A stretch of 7,701 nt of DNA from an uncultured Armatimonadota bacterium (GTDB taxonomy: Bacteria; Armatimonadota; Armatimonadia; Armatimonadales; Armatimonadaceae), in contig CAIYBQ010000164.1 of assembly GCA_903924445.1 (NCBI GenBank), forward strand, positions 1 through 7,701, read 5' to 3'. The position numbers and the translations under genes were made by a program. Shown here in pieces: positions 1-5,798 of this stretch (positions are counted from its first letter, which is position 1; every line of letters begins with the position of its first letter). The notes under the pieces were generated by a model. The model saw only the letters and a list, made by a program, of their open reading frames with translations, ran no database searches and was not told the origin of the DNA.

Positions 1-75
1 AGGCTTCGTTCTGGCGTGAACGTGCCATACGATATACGAGCGCATCGACGCAAAACGTTGTAACAGCAAAGTCAT
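1..75 (-). CDS. possible start of a downstream gene, cut by the window edge
   Basis: An ATG at 75-73 follows immediately after the TAG (78-76) of the duplicated tail, and the frame stays open for 25 codons to the window edge. The visible N-terminus reads MTLLLQRFASMRSYIVW. I do not recognise it. A TAG-ATG junction would suit translational reinitiation, as seen between mutL and the secreted-protein gene upstream. No clear ribosome binding site is visible, and 25 open codons can occur by chance, so this is a candidate only. Confidence 0.2.
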   Translation of the reverse strand, partial: MTLLLQRFASMRSYIVWHVHARTKP

Positions 76-189
76 CTAGCTCTTCACGGTCAGCTGCACC
101 GGGTAGTTGCTACCGGACAAAGGAATCGTGCGGACACGCACTTTTCGCACCTCATGCGGAGACAGACGGATACGAGAAAGCCGCGACTC
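76..189. repeat. direct repeat, copy A (3' gene end)
   Basis: This 114-base stretch matches 253-366 with 9 mismatches and no gaps, at an offset of exactly 177 bases (59 codons). It starts at the TAG stop codon of the minus-strand reading frame and runs back into the coding sequence. Five affected codons are synonymous and two are Ser/Ala changes. Confidence 0.95.
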
Positions 190-225
190 CGTGCGTTGTG
201 GCCATTGGAGAGAGTCGACACCCAT
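76..225 (-). pseudogene. duplicated C-terminal tail of the secreted-protein gene (truncated paralogue)
   Basis: Read on the minus strand in the same frame as the gene at 253-2214, this stretch encodes a 49-residue product if it starts at the ATG at 225. Its last 37 residues, from ESRLSRIRL to the end QLTVKS, match the last 37 residues of the upstream protein with only two changes, both Ser for Ala. The other differences are synonymous. The first dozen residues (MGVDSLQWPQRT) do not match convincingly, and an in-frame TGA at 243-241 closes the frame upstream. It therefore looks like the remaining 3' end of a second, paralogous gene whose body was lost, or a tail duplicated in tandem. Whether anything is translated is unknown. 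No good ribosome binding site is seen. A chimeric assembly of two strain variants is another possible explanation. Confidence 0.5.
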
Positions 226-252
226 GGAGCCTTCCACCCATCACACAGTTGT

Positions 253-366
253 CTAGCTCTTAACGGTCAGCTGCACCGGGTAGTTGCTCCCAGACAAAGG
301 AATCGTGCGGACACGCACTTTTCGCACCTCATGCGGGGCCAGACGGATACGGGCAAGCCGTGATTC
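253..366. repeat. direct repeat, copy B (3' end of the secreted-protein gene)
   Basis: This is the partner of the repeat at 76-189 and forms the last 37 codons plus stop of the secreted-protein gene. Similarity ends abruptly at the stop codon on one side and near the ESRL codons on the other, so the match coincides with a gene end rather than with a transposon-like unit. Confidence 0.95.
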
Positions 367-2214
367 GGCCGGTTGGTTGGTACGCGCAAGCTGGACCTTC
401 CTGCCATCGATGGTAAACACAAACCCGGTGAGACCAGCCGTCGGTTCGAAAACAAAGTCGACATTTGCACTGGTTGCGAGCGGATTTTCGACTTCCACCT
501 CGATGTCGTAAACAACCCCATAATTACCGAGCAGCGGCGGTGTTCCTTCGATGCCAGCAATCGGCTTGTTACCAATCTTGACAAACGCATACCCTTTTCC
601 AACCACATGGCGCGCCTTGATCTGCTTGTTTGGATTTGGATAAACATAGGCAACGGGCTTCATCACATTAGACAAAATGGCATCCGTGACAGGCACTGGA
701 ACCAGCGCCGCGGAGATTCCAGAATCCTGGCGTGACTTTGATGCGGTGATTCGAAGGATGGGCTCTGGACCGGCGACGGTACGCAGCTCCATGATTCCAC
801 TGACGGTATGCGTGGACTTAACCTGCGGCATCAGTAATGGAAGTCTCGATTTCGGAGGCACGGTGACGACTAAGCCATTACGGTTGAGCAGATTACCCCA
901 GTGCTGACTAACCGCCTGATAACCAACATAGACAGGATCGACCATCGGGCCCGGCTCACCGCCAATCCAAACGACTTGGCTGGGGTCATCTGAGTCGTTG
1001 ATCAGCTCTACGAGACCTACAAAGGATTCCTTGAGGTCATTCTGGTGATGAAAGACAACGCGGTTCCCACCCGTCCGCAGACGTGCGTGATACAGCTGGC
1101 CATAGGAAATGACATTTTCAGGATTGTTACTAAACAGTAAATGCTCACTAGGGCCTGCAACCAGTGCCCGGTGGACAATAGGAACATCGATTCCAATCCG
1201 GACCGGAATCATATCCTTACCCCGGGCTTCGACCATCACCTCTGACTTCAGATTCTTTCCAGTCCTTGGTGACTTAACGGGACGCACCGGGTTGATCAAA
1301 CTAACCAATGCTCCCGGGGTTGGCTTCAGGGCATTTAGACCATTCTGCGACACCAATGTGCCAAGACGATAGCCGGTCGGACCGGACCCAGTCACCTCTA
1401 CAGGCGCAGGATCAACCAGCCTTGCCGCATACGGAAGAACGCTCACAGTCACTAAGACTTCTGCTCCGCCACGGCGCAGCGTGATGATATCTTTACCGAG
1501 CTCACTTGAGCGAACGGTTACTGTCCCATCCTGAACCACAGCACTGACAGGACTTTGCTCCCCTTTGGCGCGACCGATTTCAAGGGGCCCCTTTGCCACT
1601 CCGCCAATTTTGAGGACTTTGGTCACCCCCGGCGGAATGACAAGCGTCTCTATCCCGACCGTGAGTCCTGGCAGCTTTAGCGCCGCAACCAGCGCACTTT
1701 CCCAGCGCTTCGCAAGGTCGCTAGGCTTTGCGGTACCCGAAGCCTTGGCATCCGATGTGCCCGCAATCGCAATCACTACACCACCCGCCAGAAGCCGTGC
1801 CTCAGACTCCGCCTGATAGGCCTCCCGAACTCGCTTACGGGATGTCTTTGGCACCTTGATCGTGACGCGCTTCCGTTTACCGTTCACGCGGCGTGTTACA
1901 CGCTTACTCACCATTTCCGTGACGCGCTTTAGGACACGGCGGTACTTGGTTTCAGACTCGACTTGGATGGTCACTTCGGATGGCGACAAGCCAGATGCAA
2001 GGAGAGGCGCGAGGCGCTCCGCGCCGAGTTTGACACGCTTTTCCGGCGAAAGACCCGAGCGAGAAACCCGGCTCCTGACAATCAACTGATCGTTTACCAG
2101 AAGCTTTGAACCACTTGTTTCCACGTAGGCAGTCCACTTCCCCTGTGGCCCGGATGCAATGGAGCCGGCACAGACAAACATCGAAATGAGCGATGCTGCA
2201 ATCAAGTGGTGCAT
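253..2214 (-). CDS. large secreted protein of unknown function with a basic KRV/RRV-rich segment
   Basis: A 653-residue protein from the ATG at 2214; residue numbers below count from that start. Residues 1-21 (MHHLIAASLISMFVCAGSIASG) look like a Sec signal peptide, so export is likely. A GTG at 2256 would add 14 residues that bury the signal and overlap mutL by 41 bases, so I prefer the ATG. Residues about 27-80 form a small domain with a VNDQLIVR strand followed by SPEKRVKLGAERL. This resembles the 'dGq.l...R...ls...Ra..i..RL' module found in front of some MscS channels and other secreted proteins. Residues about 92-129 are very basic. Residues about 165-265 look like a beta-sandwich, perhaps an Ig-like or secretin pilus-N-type domain. 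The rest is beta-rich, with an FHHQND motif near 388 and an IGGEPGP turn near 417. The start is one base after the mutL stop, so the genes are probably co-translated. I cannot assign a function. Confidence 0.88.
   Translation of the reverse strand: MHHLIAASLISMFVCAGSIASGPQGKWTAYVETSGSKLLVNDQLIVRSRVSRSGLSPEKRVKLGAERLAPLLASGLSPSEVTIQVESETKYRRVLKRVTEMVSKRVTRRVNGKRKRVTIKVPKTSRKRVREAYQAESEARLLAGGVVIAIAGTSDAKASGTAKPSDLAKRWESALVAALKLPGLTVGIETLVIPPGVTKVLKIGGVAKGPLEIGRAKGEQSPVSAVVQDGTVTVRSSELGKDIITLRRGGAEVLVTVSVLPYAARLVDPAPVEVTGSGPTGYRLGTLVSQNGLNALKPTPGALVSLINPVRPVKSPRTGKNLKSEVMVEARGKDMIPVRIGIDVPIVHRALVAGPSEHLLFSNNPENVISYGQLYHARLRTGGNRVVFHHQNDLKESFVGLVELINDSDDPSQVVWIGGEPGPMVDPVYVGYQAVSQHWGNLLNRNGLVVTVPPKSRLPLLMPQVKSTHTVSGIMELRTVAGPEPILRITASKSRQDSGISAALVPVPVTDAILSNVMKPVAYVYPNPNKQIKARHVVGKGYAFVKIGNKPIAGIEGTPPLLGNYGVVYDIEVEVENPLATSANVDFVFEPTAGLTGFVFTIDGRKVQLARTNQPAESRLARIRLAPHEVRKVRVRTIPLSGSNYPVQLTVKS
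1828..1941 (-). other. basic KRV/RRV-rich segment inside the secreted protein
   Basis: Within about 38 residues of the secreted protein (92-129 from the ATG at 2214) the tripeptide K/R-R-V occurs six times, at 92, 96, 104, 108, 115 and 127, with few acidic residues between. The spacing (4, 8, 4, 7, 12) is uneven, so this is an enriched segment, not a strict repeat. After export such a patch could bind an anionic partner such as lipopolysaccharide, cell-wall polymer or nucleic acid, or serve as a protease-sensitive linker. These roles are inference. Confidence 0.7.
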
Positions 2215-2215
2215 A

Positions 2216-4099
2216 TCAGTGAGGTCCAATTCTATGAAACTTACGGTCCATTTCACGATGAGGAAGCGCTAGGAGAATCGGCCGGCCGTGTGGGCACGTG
2301 AATGGGTTCTTCATGCTGGCGAGGTCAGCCAACAGCTTTACCATTTCATCCATTGTCAGGGGATCGCCCTTTTTAACTGCGAGGCGACAGCTGGCCATAA
2401 TCAATGCTGCTTCATTTGGGAGATCTAACCGACGGCTTCCCTGCGTATGCGCAAGGTCATCCAGAATCGATGAGATCATCCCAAGATACGGCTTCTCAAG
2501 TACCGTCGCAGGCACAGAGCGAACAACAACCGTATCGGAGCCGAAGACATCGATATCAAAGCCTGCCCGCAGAAGGACATCCCGGTACTTGACCGCAGCT
2601 TCACGCTCAACTGGACTCACAGGAAGCGTCGCAGGGATGACGAGATTCTGAGCCACAATCCCCCAGCTATCCTTTTCCGTTGCCGCGCCATTCATAAACT
2701 GCTCGTACAAAACGCGCTCGTGTGCAACATGCTGGTCGATGAGAAGGATGGCATCATCGGTTTCGGCCACGATGTACGTGTTCCGGCTTTGCCCGATCAC
2801 ACGTAAGCGGCTGATTGCATAGCCATCAAAGCCAATGTAAGCATGAGACTCGGCACCCTGTGCGGTTGCATCACCTCCCGGATGGACAGCGTCGGAGGCT
2901 GATGGCTGCTCGAAAAGTCCATCCAAGGGGCGGCTTGGGAGCTCTGCAAACACATCCGCGAAATTGCTCATCGTCGTGCGTGGCGGCGTGGATGGCCGTG
3001 AATAAATCACAGGCTGCGGCATGCTCGGCGTTACATTGACTTCCGGGATCAACCCACCCGTCAGGAGGGCATCCTCGACAGCACGGGCGATTACCGCAAA
3101 AATGTCACCATCACGGGTAAAACGGACCTCGCTCTTTGCTGGATGGACATTGACATCCACATACCTTGGATCAATCTCAAGAAAGATCACCGCAAGCGGG
3201 TGGCGATCGCCTTCAACCAGTTTACGGAATGCCCGGTCAAAGGCGACTTGAAGAACACGTGAGCGTACAGCCCGGTTGTTCACGAAGAAGTATTGCCCCG
3301 CCCGCGTTGCCTTTGTGACACTTGGTTTAGATACCCAGCCACGCACCGTCAAGCCCGGCGTCTCACATGTCAGTGGAACCATGTCCTTAACCGAATCCCG
3401 GCCAATCACGGCACCCAGAGATGCCGCGACATCGCCGGTACCCGCGAACTGCAGGATCGTCTGACCATCGTGCGTCAGTGTTACCGCGACATCCGGGCGG
3501 CTGAGGACAAGACGCTGGAGGAAATCTGAAATGTGGTTTAGCTCGGTCTGGTTTGATTTTAGAAACTTCAGGCGTGCTGGGACGGTCGAAAACAGGCTGG
3601 CCACGCGAACCTCGGTGCCATCCGGACACGCAGCCGGCCCTGTAAATGTCACATTTCCATGCTGAATCACCAGCTGCGTTCCAACCTCATCGGTTCGGCG
3701 CTTTGTCGTTAGAGAGAAGTCTGAGACGCTGGCGATGGATGGAAGTGCTTCCCCCCGGAACCCAAACGTGGTGATTTCGAGGAGGTCATCTGCGGTGGTG
3801 ATTTTGCTCGTGGCGTGTCGCTGAACAGAAAGCACGGCATCAACTGGACTCATCCCACAGCCATTGTCCCGAACGACAATCAGGCCGCGTCCACCATCCT
3901 CGATGTTGACATCGATTCGGGTAGCACCCGCATCCATGGCATTCTCGACGAGCTCTTTGACGACGCTGCTCGGCCGCTCGACGACTTCACCCGCGGCGAT
4001 CTGGTTGCTTGTGTTGTCATCGAGGAGACGAACAGTCGCATCGGCATCCCCAACATAGCCCGGAACAGGCGCTGCGGTATCAGGGGATGATGGATTCAT
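2216..4099 (-). CDS. mutL: DNA mismatch repair protein MutL with endonuclease domain
   Basis: MutL couples mismatch recognition by MutS to strand incision and excision. At 627 residues the length is normal. The N-terminal GHKL ATPase is complete: KELVENAMDAG (48-58, with catalytic Glu49 and Mg-binding Asn53), DNGCG (78-82), HATSKI (95-100) and GFRGEALPSI (113-122), followed by the transducer domain with VNVHPAK (316-322). After a linker (about 350-425) the C-terminal domain carries the whole metal-dependent nickase site: DQHVAHERVLYE (455-466), SCR (570-572), CPHGRP (602-607) and FHR (621-623). Val458 replaces the usual Ala in the first motif. QNLVIP (484-489) matches the beta-clamp-binding motif known from Bacillus MutL. 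This predicts methylation-independent repair in which MutL itself nicks DNA. The ATG has no Shine-Dalgarno sequence, but a TAGAAT lies six bases upstream. The gene ends TGA-A-ATG into the secreted-protein gene. Confidence 0.98.
   Translation of the reverse strand: MNPSSPDTAAPVPGYVGDADATVRLLDDNTSNQIAAGEVVERPSSVVKELVENAMDAGATRIDVNIEDGGRGLIVVRDNGCGMSPVDAVLSVQRHATSKITTADDLLEITTFGFRGEALPSIASVSDFSLTTKRRTDEVGTQLVIQHGNVTFTGPAACPDGTEVRVASLFSTVPARLKFLKSNQTELNHISDFLQRLVLSRPDVAVTLTHDGQTILQFAGTGDVAASLGAVIGRDSVKDMVPLTCETPGLTVRGWVSKPSVTKATRAGQYFFVNNRAVRSRVLQVAFDRAFRKLVEGDRHPLAVIFLEIDPRYVDVNVHPAKSEVRFTRDGDIFAVIARAVEDALLTGGLIPEVNVTPSMPQPVIYSRPSTPPRTTMSNFADVFAELPSRPLDGLFEQPSASDAVHPGGDATAQGAESHAYIGFDGYAISRLRVIGQSRNTYIVAETDDAILLIDQHVAHERVLYEQFMNGAATEKDSWGIVAQNLVIPATLPVSPVEREAAVKYRDVLLRAGFDIDVFGSDTVVVRSVPATVLEKPYLGMISSILDDLAHTQGSRRLDLPNEAALIMASCRLAVKKGDPLTMDEMVKLLADLASMKNPFTCPHGRPILLALPHREMDRKFHRIGPH
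2229..2256 (-). promoter_or_regulatory. possible internal promoter before the secreted-protein gene
   Basis: On the minus strand GTGAAA (2256-2251) and TAGAAT (2234-2229) are 16 bases apart, matching the -35 and -10 consensus at 4 of 6 and 5 of 6 positions. The -10 lies 14 bases before the ATG at 2214, inside the 3' end of mutL. It would allow expression independent of mutL, with a very short leader. The -35 is weak. Confidence 0.28.
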
Positions 4100-4105
4100 T
4101 CAGCA

Positions 4106-4111
4106 ATTCTA
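4106..4111 (-). promoter_or_regulatory. -10-like TAGAAT, possible leaderless mutL promoter
   Basis: TAGAAT on the minus strand ends six bases before the mutL ATG, so transcription from it would begin at or next to the start codon and give a leaderless mRNA. In support, the 40 bases before the ATG contain no purine-rich ribosome binding site. No good -35 is found at 17 bases. A second weak option further upstream, CTGTCA and CATAAC with a 17-base spacer, would give a longer leader. The hexamer fits well but this is unproven. Confidence 0.33.
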
Positions 4112-4221
4112 CCGGAGGTGGATAGCGGATGAGGGGATGAATTTTGGGATGGTTGGCAACAACGGACTACGCACACAAATGGTGGTTATGGTTGTTCGCA
4201 TACAGGCTGACAGAAACCAAT

Positions 4222-4253
4222 AGCCCCAACAGTGGACACGCCACCGCAGGGCT
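4222..4253 (-). terminator. imperfect hairpin after the TIM-barrel gene, possible weak terminator
   Basis: On the minus strand AGCCC (4253-4249) pairs with GGGCT (4226-4222), and inside it GTGG pairs with CCAC around a five-base loop, with a small internal loop between the two stems. It starts 23 bases after the TAG of the TIM-barrel gene. The following bases are only moderately T-rich (ATTGGTTTCTG), so termination would be partial at best. The remainder of the 177-base gap (4100-4276) shows no other gene or RNA that I can support. Confidence 0.3.
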
Positions 4254-4276
4254 CGATTCATCCAACAAAAGTGCGA

Positions 4277-5134
4277 CTACAGAAGCGGCAGCAAGTGTGC
4301 ACGGGCACGGCTAAGCCCACGCTTCTCGCCATCCTCGGTGTTGTTATAGCGGAAGTCCTCAAGCTCAATCGCAATCGTGCCATCAAAGCCATGACGGTTC
4401 AGCTCAGCACAAACATGCGTCCAGTCCACATCCCCTTCACCAGGAATACAGTAACGCCAGTCGCCGCCGCTCCAACCGATGGCCTTATCCACAGATGGCC
4501 CGAGGTGGCCATAGAGGTACTGCCCCTCAGCATCCCGCGCCGTGTCTTTCCCATGCGCGTGGACAACAAGGTGGCCAAACTCACGCAGGTAGCGCTTGTA
4601 GTCAACGCCAACACGCACCAAGTGGCTTGGGTCGTAGTTCATGCCAAGCGTACCGGATGTATCCGCAGCAAACATAATGCGCAGGGTTTCGGGCGTTACA
4701 CCGATGGCACTGAGGTTCGGTCCCGGCCAGCCTTCCATCGCGAAACGGACACCGACTTCCGCCGCGACGGCTCCGACATCGGGAAAGGCTTTACAGAAGT
4801 TCTCAACGCTGACACCACGGGCCTGCGTGTGGTCCGCCGGGTAGAAGACACAAAATGCCTTTGTCCCTCCGACAGCAGCAATCGCACGCACACGCGCCGA
4901 CACTTCTTCAATGCCTTCCGCACGCACAGCATCATCTGAAGACAACAGCTTCTGCGTCGGACCAAGGTCAATGGTCCCGATCGCGAGTCCTGCCGCATTC
5001 AGGGCATCCACGCGTTCCTGTGATGGTTCCGGCAAATCGATGCTATCAAAGCCAGCACCCGCACACCACATCGCAAACTCTGGAAATGGGAGCCGGCTGC
5101 ATGCCCCAGGAAGCCGTAAACCGATTGTCATCAT
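4277..5134 (-). CDS. xylose isomerase-like TIM-barrel sugar isomerase/epimerase
   Basis: A 285-residue protein of the AP-endonuclease-2 / xylose isomerase-like TIM-barrel superfamily, usual length for single-domain sugar phosphate isomerases/epimerases. The probable metal ligands follow the family order: Glu134 in FAMEGWPG, Asp168 and His171 in NYDPSHL, His192/His194 in VHAHGKD, and Glu257 in IAIELED. The PGEGDVDW turn (231-238) is also typical of sugar and inosose-type isomerases and dehydratases. The N-terminus (GLRLPG, FDSIDLPEP) forms the first strands. Members act in the cytosol on sugars, inositols or hydroxypyruvate; the substrate cannot be read from sequence, and no sugar-pathway neighbours help. 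The frame has no other start codon back to the preceding stop, so the ATG at 5134 (or the next one at 5131) is used. It follows iscX by 45 bases, probably in the same transcript. Confidence 0.88.
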   Translation of the reverse strand: MMTIGLRLPGACSRLPFPEFAMWCAGAGFDSIDLPEPSQERVDALNAAGLAIGTIDLGPTQKLLSSDDAVRAEGIEEVSARVRAIAAVGGTKAFCVFYPADHTQARGVSVENFCKAFPDVGAVAAEVGVRFAMEGWPGPNLSAIGVTPETLRIMFAADTSGTLGMNYDPSHLVRVGVDYKRYLREFGHLVVHAHGKDTARDAEGQYLYGHLGPSVDKAIGWSGGDWRYCIPGEGDVDWTHVCAELNRHGFDGTIAIELEDFRYNNTEDGEKRGLSRARAHLLPLL

Positions 5135-5139
5135 GTCCG

Positions 5140-5170
5140 GGCGGTTCGCCGCCGGGGGGCCGCTTTCCTG
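5140..5170 (-). promoter_or_regulatory. hairpin between a Shine-Dalgarno-like site and the TIM-barrel start
   Basis: On the minus strand AGGAAAG (5169-5163) is the only purine-rich site before the ATG at 5134, but it lies 28 bases away, too far to work directly. Between them GGCGG-CGAA-CCGCC (5153-5140) is a perfect five-base-pair hairpin with a four-base loop. Folding it out shortens the gap to about 14 bases. The structure could bring the site into range or instead repress initiation; this is inference. Confidence 0.35.
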
Positions 5171-5179
5171 CCGATGTGT

Positions 5180-5404
5180 CTACTTGTCGTTTACTTCATC
5201 CAGCCAAGCCATTTGAATCGCTTCCAAGCGACTCTCATTTGCACGGCCATTGGACACATCCAACGGACCACCCGTAAAGTCAGGCAGCTCAGACACCATC
5301 CGGGCGAGATCGGTAAATCGCACCTTAAGCGGTTCAAGATCCGGGTGCTCTTCCGTAAGTCCGATCGCGATATCCTCGATGTCATCCCATCCAAATGCTG
5401 GCAT
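5180..5404 (-). CDS. iscX: IscX (YfhJ) family protein, iron-sulfur cluster assembly modulator
   Basis: A 74-residue acidic protein that matches IscX along its whole length: an N-terminal W..I.DIA..L then HPDLEP, VRFTDL (28-33), F43, and the C-terminal SRLEAIQMAWLDE (58-70), close to the LEAILLVWLDE ending of E. coli IscX. The family has about 66 residues; here a few extra residues lie in the GGPLDVSNGR loop. In E. coli IscX binds the cysteine desulfurase IscS and iron and modulates Fe-S cluster assembly on IscU, and its gene sits at the end of the isc operon. Here there is no iscS, iscU, hscA or fdx in view, and the neighbours are a thioredoxin-like gene and a TIM-barrel enzyme. I chose the ATG at 5404, where family similarity begins and a GGAG lies ten bases upstream; the ATG at 5464 would add 20 unlike residues overlapping the thioredoxin gene. 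Confidence 0.88.
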   Translation of the reverse strand: MPAFGWDDIEDIAIGLTEEHPDLEPLKVRFTDLARMVSELPDFTGGPLDVSNGRANESRLEAIQMAWLDEVNDK

Positions 5405-5438
5405 TGTGTGGCGTCTCCGATGCAGGTATTGCGGGTTG

Positions 5439-5444
5439 ATTCTA
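5439..5444 (-). promoter_or_regulatory. TAGAAT hexamer before iscX, possible -10
   Basis: The minus-strand hexamer TAGAAT begins with the TAG stop codon of the thioredoxin-like gene and ends 34 bases before the iscX ATG. It matches TATAAT at five of six positions and could give iscX its own promoter with a leader of about 28 bases. No convincing -35 is present. Confidence 0.22.
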
Positions 5445-5798
5445 CCTGATTCGGGAATCTCCATTTACATAGCCGGCGACATCCACCTCGGCATCCGCAC
5501 GGTGTGATCGGTACACTTCCATTCCATTGCGGAACACGAGAACCGCCGGCAGAGCACGCACCTCGCAGCGAACAGCGAGGTCAGCCTCTTCATCGACATT
5601 GACCGTGTAAATCGTCACATTTGTCGAACCCGACAAAGCCTGCTCCAGCACACCCGCAATTCGTTCGCAGGCAGCACAGCCGGCAGACCAGAATTCGATG
5701 ACATAGGTGCGCGCGTTGTCCGCTATGTCATCATCGAACGATGCGCTGTTTATCGCCTCCGGGCCACCCGGCGCGTGGCGGAGAAAGCCTTTAGGCAT
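5442..5798 (-). CDS. thioredoxin-fold protein with CAAC motif
   Basis: A 118-residue single-domain thioredoxin-like protein of normal family length. A beta strand leads into FWSAGCAAC (36-44), where Cys41 and Cys44 form the redox CxxC and replace the usual WCGPC. It continues with VNVDEE (67-72), the cis-proline loop ALPAV (82-86, Pro84) and a final RNGMEV strand-turn (90-95). No signal peptide is seen, so it probably acts in the cytosol, as a thiol-disulfide reductase or partner-specific thioredoxin. CAAC lacks the Gly-Pro pair and should have a different redox potential from standard thioredoxin, which is inference. Its ATG overlaps the last eight bases of the hydrolase gene (ATGCCTAA), so the two are probably translationally coupled, and iscX follows 37 bases on. 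The likely client could be one of these neighbours, but the sequence does not show it. Confidence 0.9.
   Translation of the reverse strand: MPKGFLRHAPGGPEAINSASFDDDIADNARTYVIEFWSAGCAACERIAGVLEQALSGSTNVTIYTVNVDEEADLAVRCEVRALPAVLVFRNGMEVYRSHRADAEVDVAGYVNGDSRIR

Noticed and set aside
241..255. Read-through of the TAG at 253-255 to extend the secreted protein through its second tail
   Set aside because: Although copy A is in the same frame, a TGA at 241-243 follows only three codons later, so read-through cannot reach it.
253..653. A second minus-strand open frame (267-653) inside the secreted-protein gene
   Set aside because: It is an alternate frame of the real gene with an Arg/Ser-rich, unstructured composition. 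The real frame is confirmed by the conserved duplicated tail.
2215..2256. GTG start at 2256 for the secreted protein
   Set aside because: It would place 14 extra residues with acidic positions before the signal peptide and overlap mutL by 41 bases; the ATG at 2214 gives a normal signal.
4232..4939. A 235-codon plus-strand open frame opposite the TIM-barrel gene
   Set aside because: The minus strand has family metal-ligand motifs; this frame shows none and lacks a ribosome binding site.
5405..5464. 20-residue N-terminal extension of IscX from the ATG at 5464
   Set aside because: It overlaps the thioredoxin coding end, does not resemble IscX and has a worse ribosome binding context than the ATG at 5404.
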